In this document: positions 12,144 through 19,894 of the stretch, piece by piece
Layout of the letters: every line of letters begins with the position of its first letter
Numbering within the stretch: position 1 is the stretch's first letter
NCBI GenBank assembly: GCA_022827045.1
Contig: JAJDTQ010000112.1
Coordinates: 1-20,852 of the forward strand
Reading direction: 5' to 3'
From: Candidatus Binatia bacterium
GTDB taxonomy: Bacteria; Desulfobacterota_B; Binatia; UBA9968; JAJDTQ01
DNA length: 20,852 bases
Translations under genes and position numbers: made by a program
Notes under the pieces: generated by a model
Databases searched by the model: none
Seen by the model: the letters and a program-made list of their open reading frames with translations, nothing else
What the model was told of the DNA's origin: nothing

Positions 12144-12821
12144 ATGACCGGAAGGGAATTCGTCGAGTCCTTGTGGAGCCGATACCACGATGAGTTGGAG
12201 GGGCCCGTCATTGCCATCCGCAAGGCGTTGGCGGAGCTCGATCCACAAAGCCCGGAATTCGTCGGCCTCATGCAGCGGCAGGCGAAGAAGGAATTGGCCC
12301 ACGCGGTGGCGTTTACCAAGGCGCTGCTGCAATACGGCGAGCTGGAGCCCCACGAGCGCGCCGGCGTAGCCGAGCAGGCGGCCGACGAGTACAAGCACTA
12401 CGCGCTGATCAGGGACTACCTTACCGGCCGCGGCGCCGCCGACGATATTCCCGCGGAGGCCTACGACGGCTACTTCGGGCAGTTCCTCACCGGCGACGTG
12501 CGCGCCTTTCGGCTCTGCAACATCGCCGAGAAATCCGCGGTGGTGTTCATGGAGCACATGAGGGACGTCACCCCCGATCCGGTGGTGCGTCAACTCGCCA
12601 AGGACATCGTCGACGACGAGGAAGGCCACGAGGACATGGTCATGGAGAAGCTAGCGCGCTTCGCCGAGGACCCCGGCAACCGCGAGTTCCTGGAGAACAT
12701 GTTCGTCCAGAGCTGGACCAGCCAGAAGGAAGGCGTGATCCGCGAAGGACGCGAGCTGGGCATCGACGTCGACGCGATCCTCGACCGGTTCAAGGACGGC
12801 GTTGCGAGAGGGTCGGCCTAG
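12144..12821 (+). CDS. Ferritin-like di-iron protein of unknown function
   Basis: A 225-residue, almost wholly helical protein with the marks of a ferritin-like four-helix di-iron bundle: Glu19 in the first helix, Glu50-x2-His53 (KELAH), Glu82-x2-His85 (DEYKH), Glu129/Glu137-His138 and Glu159-x2-His162 (DDEEGHED). That gives more carboxylate and His pairs than one di-iron site needs, so the exact ligands are uncertain. The short C-terminal tail (IREGRELGIDVDAILDRFKDG) looks like an extra helix pair. A GGAGGGA ribosome site and its own promoter precede it, so it is expressed apart from the neighbours. Candidates are rubrerythrin-like peroxidase, a PaaC- or MiaE-like protein or an oxygenase; none is assured. 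It lacks rubredoxin cysteines (only Cys125), a signal peptide or membrane segment. Confidence 0.8.
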   Translation: MTGREFVESLWSRYHDELEGPVIAIRKALAELDPQSPEFVGLMQRQAKKELAHAVAFTKALLQYGELEPHERAGVAEQAADEYKHYALIRDYLTGRGAADDIPAEAYDGYFGQFLTGDVRAFRLCNIAEKSAVVFMEHMRDVTPDPVVRQLAKDIVDDEEGHEDMVMEKLARFAEDPGNREFLENMFVQSWTSQKEGVIREGRELGIDVDAILDRFKDGVARGSA

Positions 12822-12844
12822 CGGCGTGTCCGAGTAATCGGGTT

Positions 12845-12948
12845 GTCCTTCGACTTCGGTCGGCTGGCGCCTCCCTACGCTCAGGACAAACGGAGAAAGG
12901 GCTCTGACAACCGTTCGTCCTGAGCGTAGCGAAGCGGAGTCGAAGGAC
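12845..12948. repeat. Long imperfect inverted repeat in a convergent gap
   Basis: The left arm (12845-12893) starts GTCCTTCGAC and ends ACGCTCAGGACAAACGG. The right arm (12911-12948) reads, on the minus strand, GTCCTTCGACTCCGCTTCGC onward to GCTCAGGACGAACGG. The outer 11 and inner 17 bases agree with about two mismatches, while the left arm carries a divergent insert of about 11 bases in the middle. The arms are 17 bp apart and can form a very stable hairpin. Elements of this sequence type are dispersed in many high-GC environmental bacterial genomes (from general knowledge). It sits between the ends of two convergent genes and may act as a bidirectional terminator or a REP-like mobile repeat. 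Confidence 0.75.
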
Positions 12949-13001
12949 CCTGTTTCTCTGCCATCGGTTTACGTGCCGCTGGCCCGTTCCCGCCCTTGGC
13001 T

Positions 13002-13949
13002 TCAGTGCCAGAAACCGTGTTTCCGCACCACCTCCATGTAGTCCGCGAGCCCTTTCTCCAGCGAATACTGGGGCTTGTAGCCGAGGATTCGTTGGGACGC
13101 GGACAGGTCGACGCGCGGCCTTGCCTTCTTCTTGCCGGCTCCCGCGGCCAGCGCGACGGCCCGGCCCGGCAGCAGCCTGCGCAGCGCCTGCAGGAAGTCC
13201 GCGGGGCCGTAGTTCTTCCCGGCGCCCACGTGGAAGGCCTTGCCGGGCGCGTCCTTGGCCGTGCAGGCCAGCGCGATGCCGCGGCCGACGTCGGCGGCAT
13301 AGACGAAATCGTTGGGTCCCACGTGCCGGTCCTCGAGCTCGATGGGCGCGTCGCCCATGCACGCGCGCACCAGGTCGTTCATGGCGATGCCGCCGCCGGA
13401 GCCGCCGCGATAGTGCCCCGGGCCGTAGACGCCGGTGGGCCGGATGCGAACGCACTCCATGCCGTAATAGTTCTCGTACGCGTCCAGCAGCACCTCGTTG
13501 GCCACCTTGGTAGCGGGGTAGAACCGGTTGCCCCAGCGCGGGGCGTCCTCCTTGACCGGCCCCTTGTGGATGTTGTCCCAATCGTAGACGCCGAACGTGC
13601 TGAGGTGAACCAGCCGCTTGATCCGGGAGATCTGGCAGGCCTCGAAGACGTTCACCGACCCCACGGTGTTGGTCTGGAAGCCGCGGTAGGGCGGGCTTTC
13701 CACCTGGCCGCCGATGAAACCGGCGGTGTGCACCAACACGTCGGGCTTGGCCTTGGAAAGGGCGCGGAGCAGATTCGGCATGTCCAGGAGGTCGCCGCGC
13801 ACCGTCGTGATCCGCTTCTTTCCGGCGATGGCCGCGACGTAGTCGGGATCGGGTCCGAGGTCGTAGAGGTGGACGCTGTGTCCGTTCTGCGTCAGCTCCC
13901 TGGCCGTGTGGCAGCCCAGCATTCCGGCTCCGGTGATGAATACCTTCAT
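13002..13949 (-). CDS. NAD-dependent epimerase/dehydratase (extended SDR)
   Basis: A 315-residue extended short-chain dehydrogenase, cytoplasmic, of the kind that changes nucleotide sugars or reduces hydroxyacids and lactones. It has the Rossmann glycine motif GAGMLG (7-12), Asp53 after the third strand (RGDLLDM), the LSTFGVYDW strand with candidate active-site Ser117/Thr118, and the Tyr144-x3-Lys148 pair (YPATK). RIRPTGVYGPGHYRGG marks the substrate-binding region, and HVGPNDFVYAADVGRGIALA and GYKPQYSLEKGLADY near the C-terminus are typical of UDP-sugar epimerase-like members. A short KKKARPR insert near residue 270 is basic. GGAGGC (13960 to 13955) precedes the ATG. No sugar-transfer genes are beside it, so the substrate is open. 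Confidence 0.88.
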   Translation of the reverse strand: MKVFITGAGMLGCHTARELTQNGHSVHLYDLGPDPDYVAAIAGKKRITTVRGDLLDMPNLLRALSKAKPDVLVHTAGFIGGQVESPPYRGFQTNTVGSVNVFEACQISRIKRLVHLSTFGVYDWDNIHKGPVKEDAPRWGNRFYPATKVANEVLLDAYENYYGMECVRIRPTGVYGPGHYRGGSGGGIAMNDLVRACMGDAPIELEDRHVGPNDFVYAADVGRGIALACTAKDAPGKAFHVGAGKNYGPADFLQALRRLLPGRAVALAAGAGKKKARPRVDLSASQRILGYKPQYSLEKGLADYMEVVRKHGFWH

Positions 13950-13991
13950 GAATTGCCTCCGGGTCTGTGGTTGAAGTTGCGGCTCATGGCA

Positions 13992-14023
13992 GCGGGCCGG
14001 CGGCGCAAGGCGCCTCCCGGCCG
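13992..14023 (-). repeat. GC-rich imperfect stem-loop upstream of the epimerase gene
   Basis: Within the 222-bp divergent gap, GCGGGCCGGCGGCGC (13992-14006) can pair with GGCGCCTCCCGGCCGC to its right, with one bulge and one mismatch. It would be in the leader of the epimerase mRNA if its promoter lies nearer the plus-strand operon. Role unknown. Confidence 0.35.
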
Positions 14024-14118
14024 CAAACCCGAAAATCTGTCACAGGTGCGGCCAAACCGTCAAGGACATGCGGACTCGTAGCACTGGCAGGCGCGCTTTG
14101 CAGGCGCTGAAATTTGAC

Positions 14119-14147
14119 TTGACCTGCGATCGGACGACGTATATTCT
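14119..14147 (+). promoter_or_regulatory. sigma-70-type promoter of the molybdenum hydroxylase operon
   Basis: TTGACC (14119-14124) and TATTCT (14142-14147) are 17 bp apart; an overlapping TTGACT (14114) and TATATT (14140) give alternative spacings. The start would be near 14154, leaving a leader of about 18 nt with a GAGGA ribosome site (14164-14168) before the ATG at 14172. Confidence 0.65.
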
Positions 14148-14171
14148 CTCGACCCGAAAGGCTGAGGAACT

Positions 14172-14654
14172 ATGGCAAACACGACCAAAATCGAGGTTAC
14201 AGTCAACGGCGCCAGCCGCACGGCCGAAGTGGAGCCGCGGCTGCTGCTGGTGCACTATCTACGGGATGTGCTCGGTCTCACGGGGACCCACATCGGTTGC
14301 GAGACCAGCCTGTGCGGTGCCTGCACCGTCATGGTGGACGGCGCGGCGGTGAAGTCGTGCACCCTGCTGGCGGTGCAGGCGGACGGCTGCGAGGTCCGGA
14401 CCATCGAGTCGCTCGCCACCGACGAAGGGCTTCATCCGATACAGGAGGCGTTCTGGGAGTGCCACGGGCTCCAGTGCGGCTTTTGCACGCCCGGCATGAT
14501 CATGGCCACGCAGCAGCTCCTCCAGGAGATTCCGAGCCCTTCGGAGGAGGAGATCCGCCACGGTCTCGAAGGCAACATCTGCCGTTGTACCGGGTACAAG
14601 CATATCGTCGACGCGGTGCAGCAGGCCGCGGAACAAATGAAAGCTGGGACGTAA
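14172..14654 (+). CDS. Molybdenum hydroxylase small subunit, two [2Fe-2S] clusters (CoxS-like)
   Basis: Iron-sulphur subunit that carries electrons from the molybdenum site to FAD in xanthine oxidase-family enzymes. Its 160 residues are normal. The N-terminal plant-type ferredoxin domain has Cys43, Cys48, Cys51 and Cys63 ([10 protein letters not shown]...C). The C-terminal helical domain has Cys102, Cys105, Cys137 and Cys139 (QCGFCTPGM and CRCTGY), the second cluster. All eight ligands are present. It starts the operon, after a promoter with a very short leader, and its stop lies 3 bp before the large-subunit ATG. The gene order small, large, medium differs from the coxM-S-L order of CO dehydrogenase operons. 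Confidence 0.96.
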   Translation: MANTTKIEVTVNGASRTAEVEPRLLLVHYLRDVLGLTGTHIGCETSLCGACTVMVDGAAVKSCTLLAVQADGCEVRTIESLATDEGLHPIQEAFWECHGLQCGFCTPGMIMATQQLLQEIPSPSEEEIRHGLEGNICRCTGYKHIVDAVQQAAEQMKAGT

Positions 14655-14657
14655 GCC

Positions 14658-16982
14658 ATGCCTGTAAGCAAGCTCGTAGGAACTAAGGTAAAGAGGCGTG
14701 AAGACCCGCGCCTGGTGCAGGGTCTCTCGCACTATGTGGACGATCTGCGGATGGCGGACGTGATGCAGGTGGCCCTTCTGCGGAGCCCTCACGCCCACGC
14801 CCGCATCAACGGCATCAACACGGACGCCGCGGCCGCGTTACCCGGGGTCGTCAGCGTCGTGACCGGCGCGGACATCGGCGACAGCGTGGGCTCGGTGCCT
14901 TGCGCCGCGGCCAACCCGACGCTGCGCACGCCGCCGCACCCCGTGCTGGCCCAGGGCGAGGTGCGCTACGTGGGAGAGCCGGTGGCCGCGGTGGTGGCCG
15001 AGGATTCGTATACGGCCCGGGACGCCATCGACTTGATCGAGGTGGACTACGAGCCGTTGCCGGCGGTCTCGGATCTTGAGAAGGCGCTGGAGCCGGGCTC
15101 GCCGCTGGTCCATTCCCAGTGGGACAGCAACCAGGCCTTCACCTTCGAGTGCGGCACGGGTGACATGGACAAGGCCCGCGCCGAGGCGGACGTCATCGTC
15201 AAGCAGAAGTTCATCCATCAACGGCTGGCGCCGATTTCGGTGGAGACCCGCGGCGTGGTGGCCCGGTACTTCCCCGGCGAGGATGAGCTGACGGTGTGGA
15301 GTTCGACGCAGATCCCGCATCTGCTCCGGGCCATGCTGGCGCTCGTGCTCGGGTTTCCGGAACATCGCATCCGCATCATCGCCCCGGAGGTGGGCGGCGG
15401 CTTCGGCTGCAAGCTGAACGTCTACCGGGAAGAGGCGCTGTTGGCCCATCTGGCGATGAAGCTCAAGGGCACGGTGAAGTGGATCGAAGGACGGCGCGAG
15501 AACATCCAGGCGACGATCCACGGACGCGGACAGGTGGGCACGGTGGAAGCGGCGGTGAAAAAGGACGGCACCATCCTGGGCGTCACCTACGACAGCCTGC
15601 TGGATACCGGGGCCTACCACCAGCTCCTCACGCCGGGAATGCCGCCGCTCACGGGTCTGATGATCAGCGGGTCCTACAAGATCCCCACCTTGAAGTTCAC
15701 TTCCACCGGCGGCTTCACCAACAAGGTAGCCACCGACGCCTATCGCGGCGCCGGCAGGCCCGAGGCCACCCTGGTGATAGAGCGGACCATGGACCTGATC
15801 GCGCGCGAGCTGGACATGGACCCGGTTGAGGTGCGCCGCAAGAACTTCGCCCAGCCCGACGATTTCCCGCTGCCGGTGGCCACCGGGCTCGCCTATGACA
15901 GCGGCAACTACCAGGCGGCGCTGGACAGGGCTCTGGAGATGGTGGGCTACGAGGACCTTCGCGCCGAGCAGGCGCGGGCGCGGGAGGAAGGCCGCTACAT
16001 CGGCATCGGCTTCTCCACCTATGTCGAGATCTGCGCCATGGGCCCCTCGGCGGCGCTGCCGGCGGGCGGTTGGGAAAGCGGGACCGTGCGGCTGGACTTC
16101 ACCGGCAAGACCACCGTGCTCACCGGCGTCTCGCCCCACGGCCAGGGTGAAGAGACCACCTTCGCGCAGATCGTCTCCGACGAGTTGGGCGTTCCCATCG
16201 AGGACGTTGCCGTGCTCCACGGCGATACGGCTGTGGTGCCCAACGGCATCGGCACCTTCGGGAGCCGCGGCATCTCCGTCGGCGGCACCGCCGTGTACAT
16301 GGCGACGCAGAAGGTCAGGGAGAAGGCCGAGGCCATCGCCGCCAACGTGCTGGAATGCAGCACCGACGACCTGGATTTCGAGGACGGCAAGTTCTCGGTC
16401 AAGGGCGTGCCCGACAAGGGCATCACCATCCAGGAAGTGGCGCTGCAGGCCCACGTGGCCACCAAGCTGCCGGCCGGCATGGAGCCGGGTCTCCAGGCGA
16501 CATCGGTGTTCGAGCCCTCTAACTTCACGTTCCCCTTCGGCACCCACATCTGCGTGGTGGAGGTGGATACTCAGAGCGGCGAGATCGAGATTCTCAGGTA
16601 CATCGCCGTGGACGATTGCGGCAAGGTCATCAACCCCATGATCGTGGACGGCCAGGTGCAGGGCGGGATAGCCCAGGGACTCGGGCAGGCGCTCCTGGAG
16701 GAGGTGGTCTACGACGAGGACGGCCAGCTCGTCACCGGCAGCCTCATGGACTACGCCGTGGCCCGGGCGGAAGACGTGCCGACCCTGGAGTTCGACCGCA
16801 CGGAGACCCCGTCGCCGGTGAACCCCATGGGGGTCAAGGGAGTGGGCGAGGCCGGCACCATCGGCTCCACCCCCTCCATCGTCAACGCCGTGGTGGATGC
16901 GCTGGCCCCGTTCGGGGTCACCCATATCGACATGCCGCTTAAGCCCGAGAAGATCTGGCGCCTGTGCCAGGGCGGCAAGTAA
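14658..16982 (+). CDS. Molybdenum hydroxylase large subunit (xanthine oxidase family, form II CoxL-like)
   Basis: Catalytic subunit with the molybdenum-cytosine-dinucleotide-type cofactor, which hydroxylates a carbon centre using water. Its 774 residues are normal. Landmarks are GTKVKRREDPRLVQGLSHYVDDL (8-30), the VGEPVAAVVAEDSYTARDA stretch (105-125), PEVGGGFGCK (243-252), the active-site loop AYRGAGR (361-367) and the probable base Glu731 in GVKGVGEAGTIGS. True (form I) CO dehydrogenases carry AYRCSFR at that loop, so this is a form II-type enzyme and not a CO oxidiser on sequence grounds. Substrate is unknown: aromatic, N-heterocyclic or aldehyde compounds are all used in this family. No maturation genes (coxD/E/F or xdhC types) follow; they would have to lie elsewhere. 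Confidence 0.95.
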   Translation: MPVSKLVGTKVKRREDPRLVQGLSHYVDDLRMADVMQVALLRSPHAHARINGINTDAAAALPGVVSVVTGADIGDSVGSVPCAAANPTLRTPPHPVLAQGEVRYVGEPVAAVVAEDSYTARDAIDLIEVDYEPLPAVSDLEKALEPGSPLVHSQWDSNQAFTFECGTGDMDKARAEADVIVKQKFIHQRLAPISVETRGVVARYFPGEDELTVWSSTQIPHLLRAMLALVLGFPEHRIRIIAPEVGGGFGCKLNVYREEALLAHLAMKLKGTVKWIEGRRENIQATIHGRGQVGTVEAAVKKDGTILGVTYDSLLDTGAYHQLLTPGMPPLTGLMISGSYKIPTLKFTSTGGFTNKVATDAYRGAGRPEATLVIERTMDLIARELDMDPVEVRRKNFAQPDDFPLPVATGLAYDSGNYQAALDRALEMVGYEDLRAEQARAREEGRYIGIGFSTYVEICAMGPSAALPAGGWESGTVRLDFTGKTTVLTGVSPHGQGEETTFAQIVSDELGVPIEDVAVLHGDTAVVPNGIGTFGSRGISVGGTAVYMATQKVREKAEAIAANVLECSTDDLDFEDGKFSVKGVPDKGITIQEVALQAHVATKLPAGMEPGLQATSVFEPSNFTFPFGTHICVVEVDTQSGEIEILRYIAVDDCGKVINPMIVDGQVQGGIAQGLGQALLEEVVYDEDGQLVTGSLMDYAVARAEDVPTLEFDRTETPSPVNPMGVKGVGEAGTIGSTPSIVNAVVDALAPFGVTHIDMPLKPEKIWRLCQGGK

Positions 16983-17002
16983 ACGAATAGCGAGATCCGA
17001 TC

Positions 17003-17860
<858 letters not shown>

Positions 17861-17920
17861 TTCCGCAAGCGAGGCTGGCCCCGCGCCGGCCTCGCATCAA
17901 CTCCGACAAGGACCGGACCC

Positions 17921-18355
17921 ATGCCCAAGGCACCCAGCGGCCTGATGGGAATGCGCCACATCGCCCTCAACGTCAAGGACGTCGAGCGCTCGAAAGCCTT
18001 CTACCAGGACATCCTGGGCATGGAGGTCGTGTGGCAGCCCGATCCGCAGAACGCCTACCTAAGCTCCGGCCCGGACAACCTCGCCCTCCACGAAACCCCC
18101 GGCGACCGGGCGCCCGCCGCCACCTCGTCCCTCGACCACCTGGGCTTCATCGTCTCCGACATCGAACGCGTCGAGGAGCTCGAAAACGAGCTCCGCGCCA
18201 GGCAGGTCACCATCATCAAACCCTTCAAGCGCCACCGCGACGGCAGCGCATCGTTCTACTGTGCCGACCCCGATGGGGTTGTCATCCAGATGCTCTACGA
18301 GCCGACCCTCAGCAGGCAGACTATCGGGCCAGCCGCTCCGTCATCTCGGACTTGA
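17921..18355 (+). CDS. VOC (glyoxalase/bleomycin-resistance fold) family protein
   Basis: A 144-residue vicinal-oxygen-chelate protein with two beta-alpha-beta-beta-beta modules. Candidate metal ligands are His13 (MRHIALNV), Glu58 (ALHETP), His73 (LDHLGF) and Glu127 (QMLYEP), the usual set for lyase, epimerase and dioxygenase members. The second half ends SFYCADPDGVVIQMLYEP, typical of the family. AAGGA lies about 9 bp before the ATG. It begins 60 bp after the FAD subunit on the same strand and may be cotranscribed. A second VOC gene lies at the left edge of the window. It may be a catabolic dioxygenase or isomerase linked to the molybdenum enzyme, but this is inference. It converges on the haem gene, 41 bp away. 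Confidence 0.88.
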   Translation: MPKAPSGLMGMRHIALNVKDVERSKAFYQDILGMEVVWQPDPQNAYLSSGPDNLALHETPGDRAPAATSSLDHLGFIVSDIERVEELENELRARQVTIIKPFKRHRDGSASFYCADPDGVVIQMLYEPTLSRQTIGPAAPSSRT

Positions 18356-18396
18356 TGCGGGGAGTTGAACGGAGAGTCGGCGGCGGAGCATCGCCG

Positions 18397-19827
18397 TCAC
18401 GCGCCCCGCGCAAGTCCTTCCACGACTCGTTCCGCGGCCGTCTCGCCACCGTGGACGCAGTCGGCGATGCCGACGCCGCGGTAGCTCTTGCCAGCTAGCG
18501 CGAGGGTTGGGAACTTCTGCATCCGGGTCTCGATCCTTTCGACGTGGCCTAGGTGGCCGACGTTGTATTGAGGCATGCTGTCGGCATAGCGGGTGGTGCG
18601 GCATAGCGTCGGCGCGTTGGAGATGCCGAGGAGCGCTTCCAGATCCTCCCGGACCTGGGCTTCCAGGGCCTCGTCGGGTTGATCGAGGAGGTCTGCCTGC
18701 AGGGCGCCGCCAGCGAAGCAGCGCAGCAGGGCGATTTCTTCCGGAGCTCTGCCCGCGTACTTTATGCTGCTGAAGGTGCAGGCCATGATCTTCCGGCGCT
18801 CTACGTGCGGGACCACAAATCCGTAGCCGTCGAGGGGGTGGGCGATGTCGCTTCGCCGATACGCCAGGTTGACTGTGGCCGTGGATGAGAAGGGAATCGC
18901 CCTCAGTTCCGCGGCTAACTCGGGATCCAGGGTTGTCACGGCCGTTGCCGCCGCGTCGGCCGGCAGGGTGCAGATGACGGCGGCCGCCTCAAACCCGGAA
19001 CGGCTGGTGTCGACTCGCCATTGGTGGGTGTCGGGATTCCAGCCTAGTGCACGGACGGTCTCGCCAAGGCGTACCACACCGGCACCGAGGGCCTCCTCAA
19101 TCCCGCGCACGAGCACTTCCATGCCGCCGTCGATGCTGACGAACAGACTCCAGCGCGCCCCGGTCTCGTCCGCGGTTTGGGCGCGGCGCTTCTGCGCGCG
19201 GCGGGTGCCGAAAATGACGCTGCCGTGGTTGCGTTCCATTTCCAGGAACCGGGGCATGGTGGCGGCCAGGCTGAGAGCCTCCGGGTCCGAGGCGTAGATG
19301 CCGCCGATGAGCGGCTGGGCAACGCGCTCCAGGACTTCCCGCCCGAACCGACGGCGCACGAACGATGCGAGGCTCTCGTCGTCATCGACGCGTCGGCGCA
19401 CCAGTGGCTCCAGCGCCATTCGCAGCTTGCCGCCCCAGGAGAACACGGGACTCCGCAGCACCGAGCCGACCCGCGTGGGAGCCATCAGCAGAAACCCTTC
19501 GGGGAGCGGCGTAAGCTTGCCCCTGTGGACGGCATAGAGCTTCAACGCGCCCTGTTGGGGTGCAATCAGGCGGTTGGTGAGCCCGAGGCGCTCGCAGAGG
19601 CGCAACGCCGCGGGCTTGTCGGTGATGTAGGAATCCGGACCGAGCTCAATGAGGAGATCGCCGGCGTGCTCGGTGGCGATCACGCCGCCCAGGCGGTAGG
19701 AAGCCTCCAGCAGGGTGACACGCAGGTCCAAGGAGCCGGCACGGCCCAGCTCTGTCAACCGGTGCGCCGCGGCCAGGCCCGAAATGCCGCCGCCGATGAC
19801 GATGATGTGCTTGGTCATTCCCGCCAC
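18397..19827 (-). CDS. hemY: Protoporphyrinogen/coproporphyrinogen oxidase (HemY/HemG family)
   Basis: FAD enzyme of late haem synthesis, oxidising protoporphyrinogen IX or coproporphyrinogen III to the porphyrin with O2. The 476-residue chain starts with the dinucleotide motif VIGGGISGLAAAHRL (10-24) and LLEASYRLGGVIAT (39-52), then ELGPDSYITDKPAALRL (61-77). The mid-region LIGGIYASDPEALSLAATMPRFLEMERNHGS is typical. The C-terminal FAD motif is LALAGKSYRGVGIADCVHGGETAAERV. The start is ambiguous: GTG at 19827 or ATG at 19818, which begins MTKHIIVIGGG right at the fold; neither has a strong ribosome site, and I use the longer with low preference. It follows hemE by 67 bp; HemH (ferrochelatase), often between them, is absent here. 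Confidence 0.93.
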   Translation of the reverse strand: MAGMTKHIIVIGGGISGLAAAHRLTELGRAGSLDLRVTLLEASYRLGGVIATEHAGDLLIELGPDSYITDKPAALRLCERLGLTNRLIAPQQGALKLYAVHRGKLTPLPEGFLLMAPTRVGSVLRSPVFSWGGKLRMALEPLVRRRVDDDESLASFVRRRFGREVLERVAQPLIGGIYASDPEALSLAATMPRFLEMERNHGSVIFGTRRAQKRRAQTADETGARWSLFVSIDGGMEVLVRGIEEALGAGVVRLGETVRALGWNPDTHQWRVDTSRSGFEAAAVICTLPADAAATAVTTLDPELAAELRAIPFSSTATVNLAYRRSDIAHPLDGYGFVVPHVERRKIMACTFSSIKYAGRAPEEIALLRCFAGGALQADLLDQPDEALEAQVREDLEALLGISNAPTLCRTTRYADSMPQYNVGHLGHVERIETRMQKFPTLALAGKSYRGVGIADCVHGGETAAERVVEGLARGA

Positions 19828-19894
19828 AGAACGAAATGTCGGTAGGGTCAGAACTTGAAGTTTACAACTAGTTGATTTGACTACAAGAATCGTT

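Noticed and set aside
12845..12948. CRISPR array or insertion sequence
   Set aside because: There is a single inverted pair with no regular direct repeats and spacers, no transposase frame and no target-site duplication that I could see.
14838..16925. 695-codon open frame on the minus strand across the molybdenum hydroxylase gene
   Set aside because: It lies wholly antisense to a clear CoxL-like gene, is rich in His, Arg, Gly and Ala as a shadow frame of GC-rich DNA, and has no recognisable domain.
14658..16982. Aerobic carbon monoxide dehydrogenase
   Set aside because: The active-site loop is AYRGAGR, not the AYRCSFR of form I CO dehydrogenase, and the gene order and absence of cox accessory genes do not fit.
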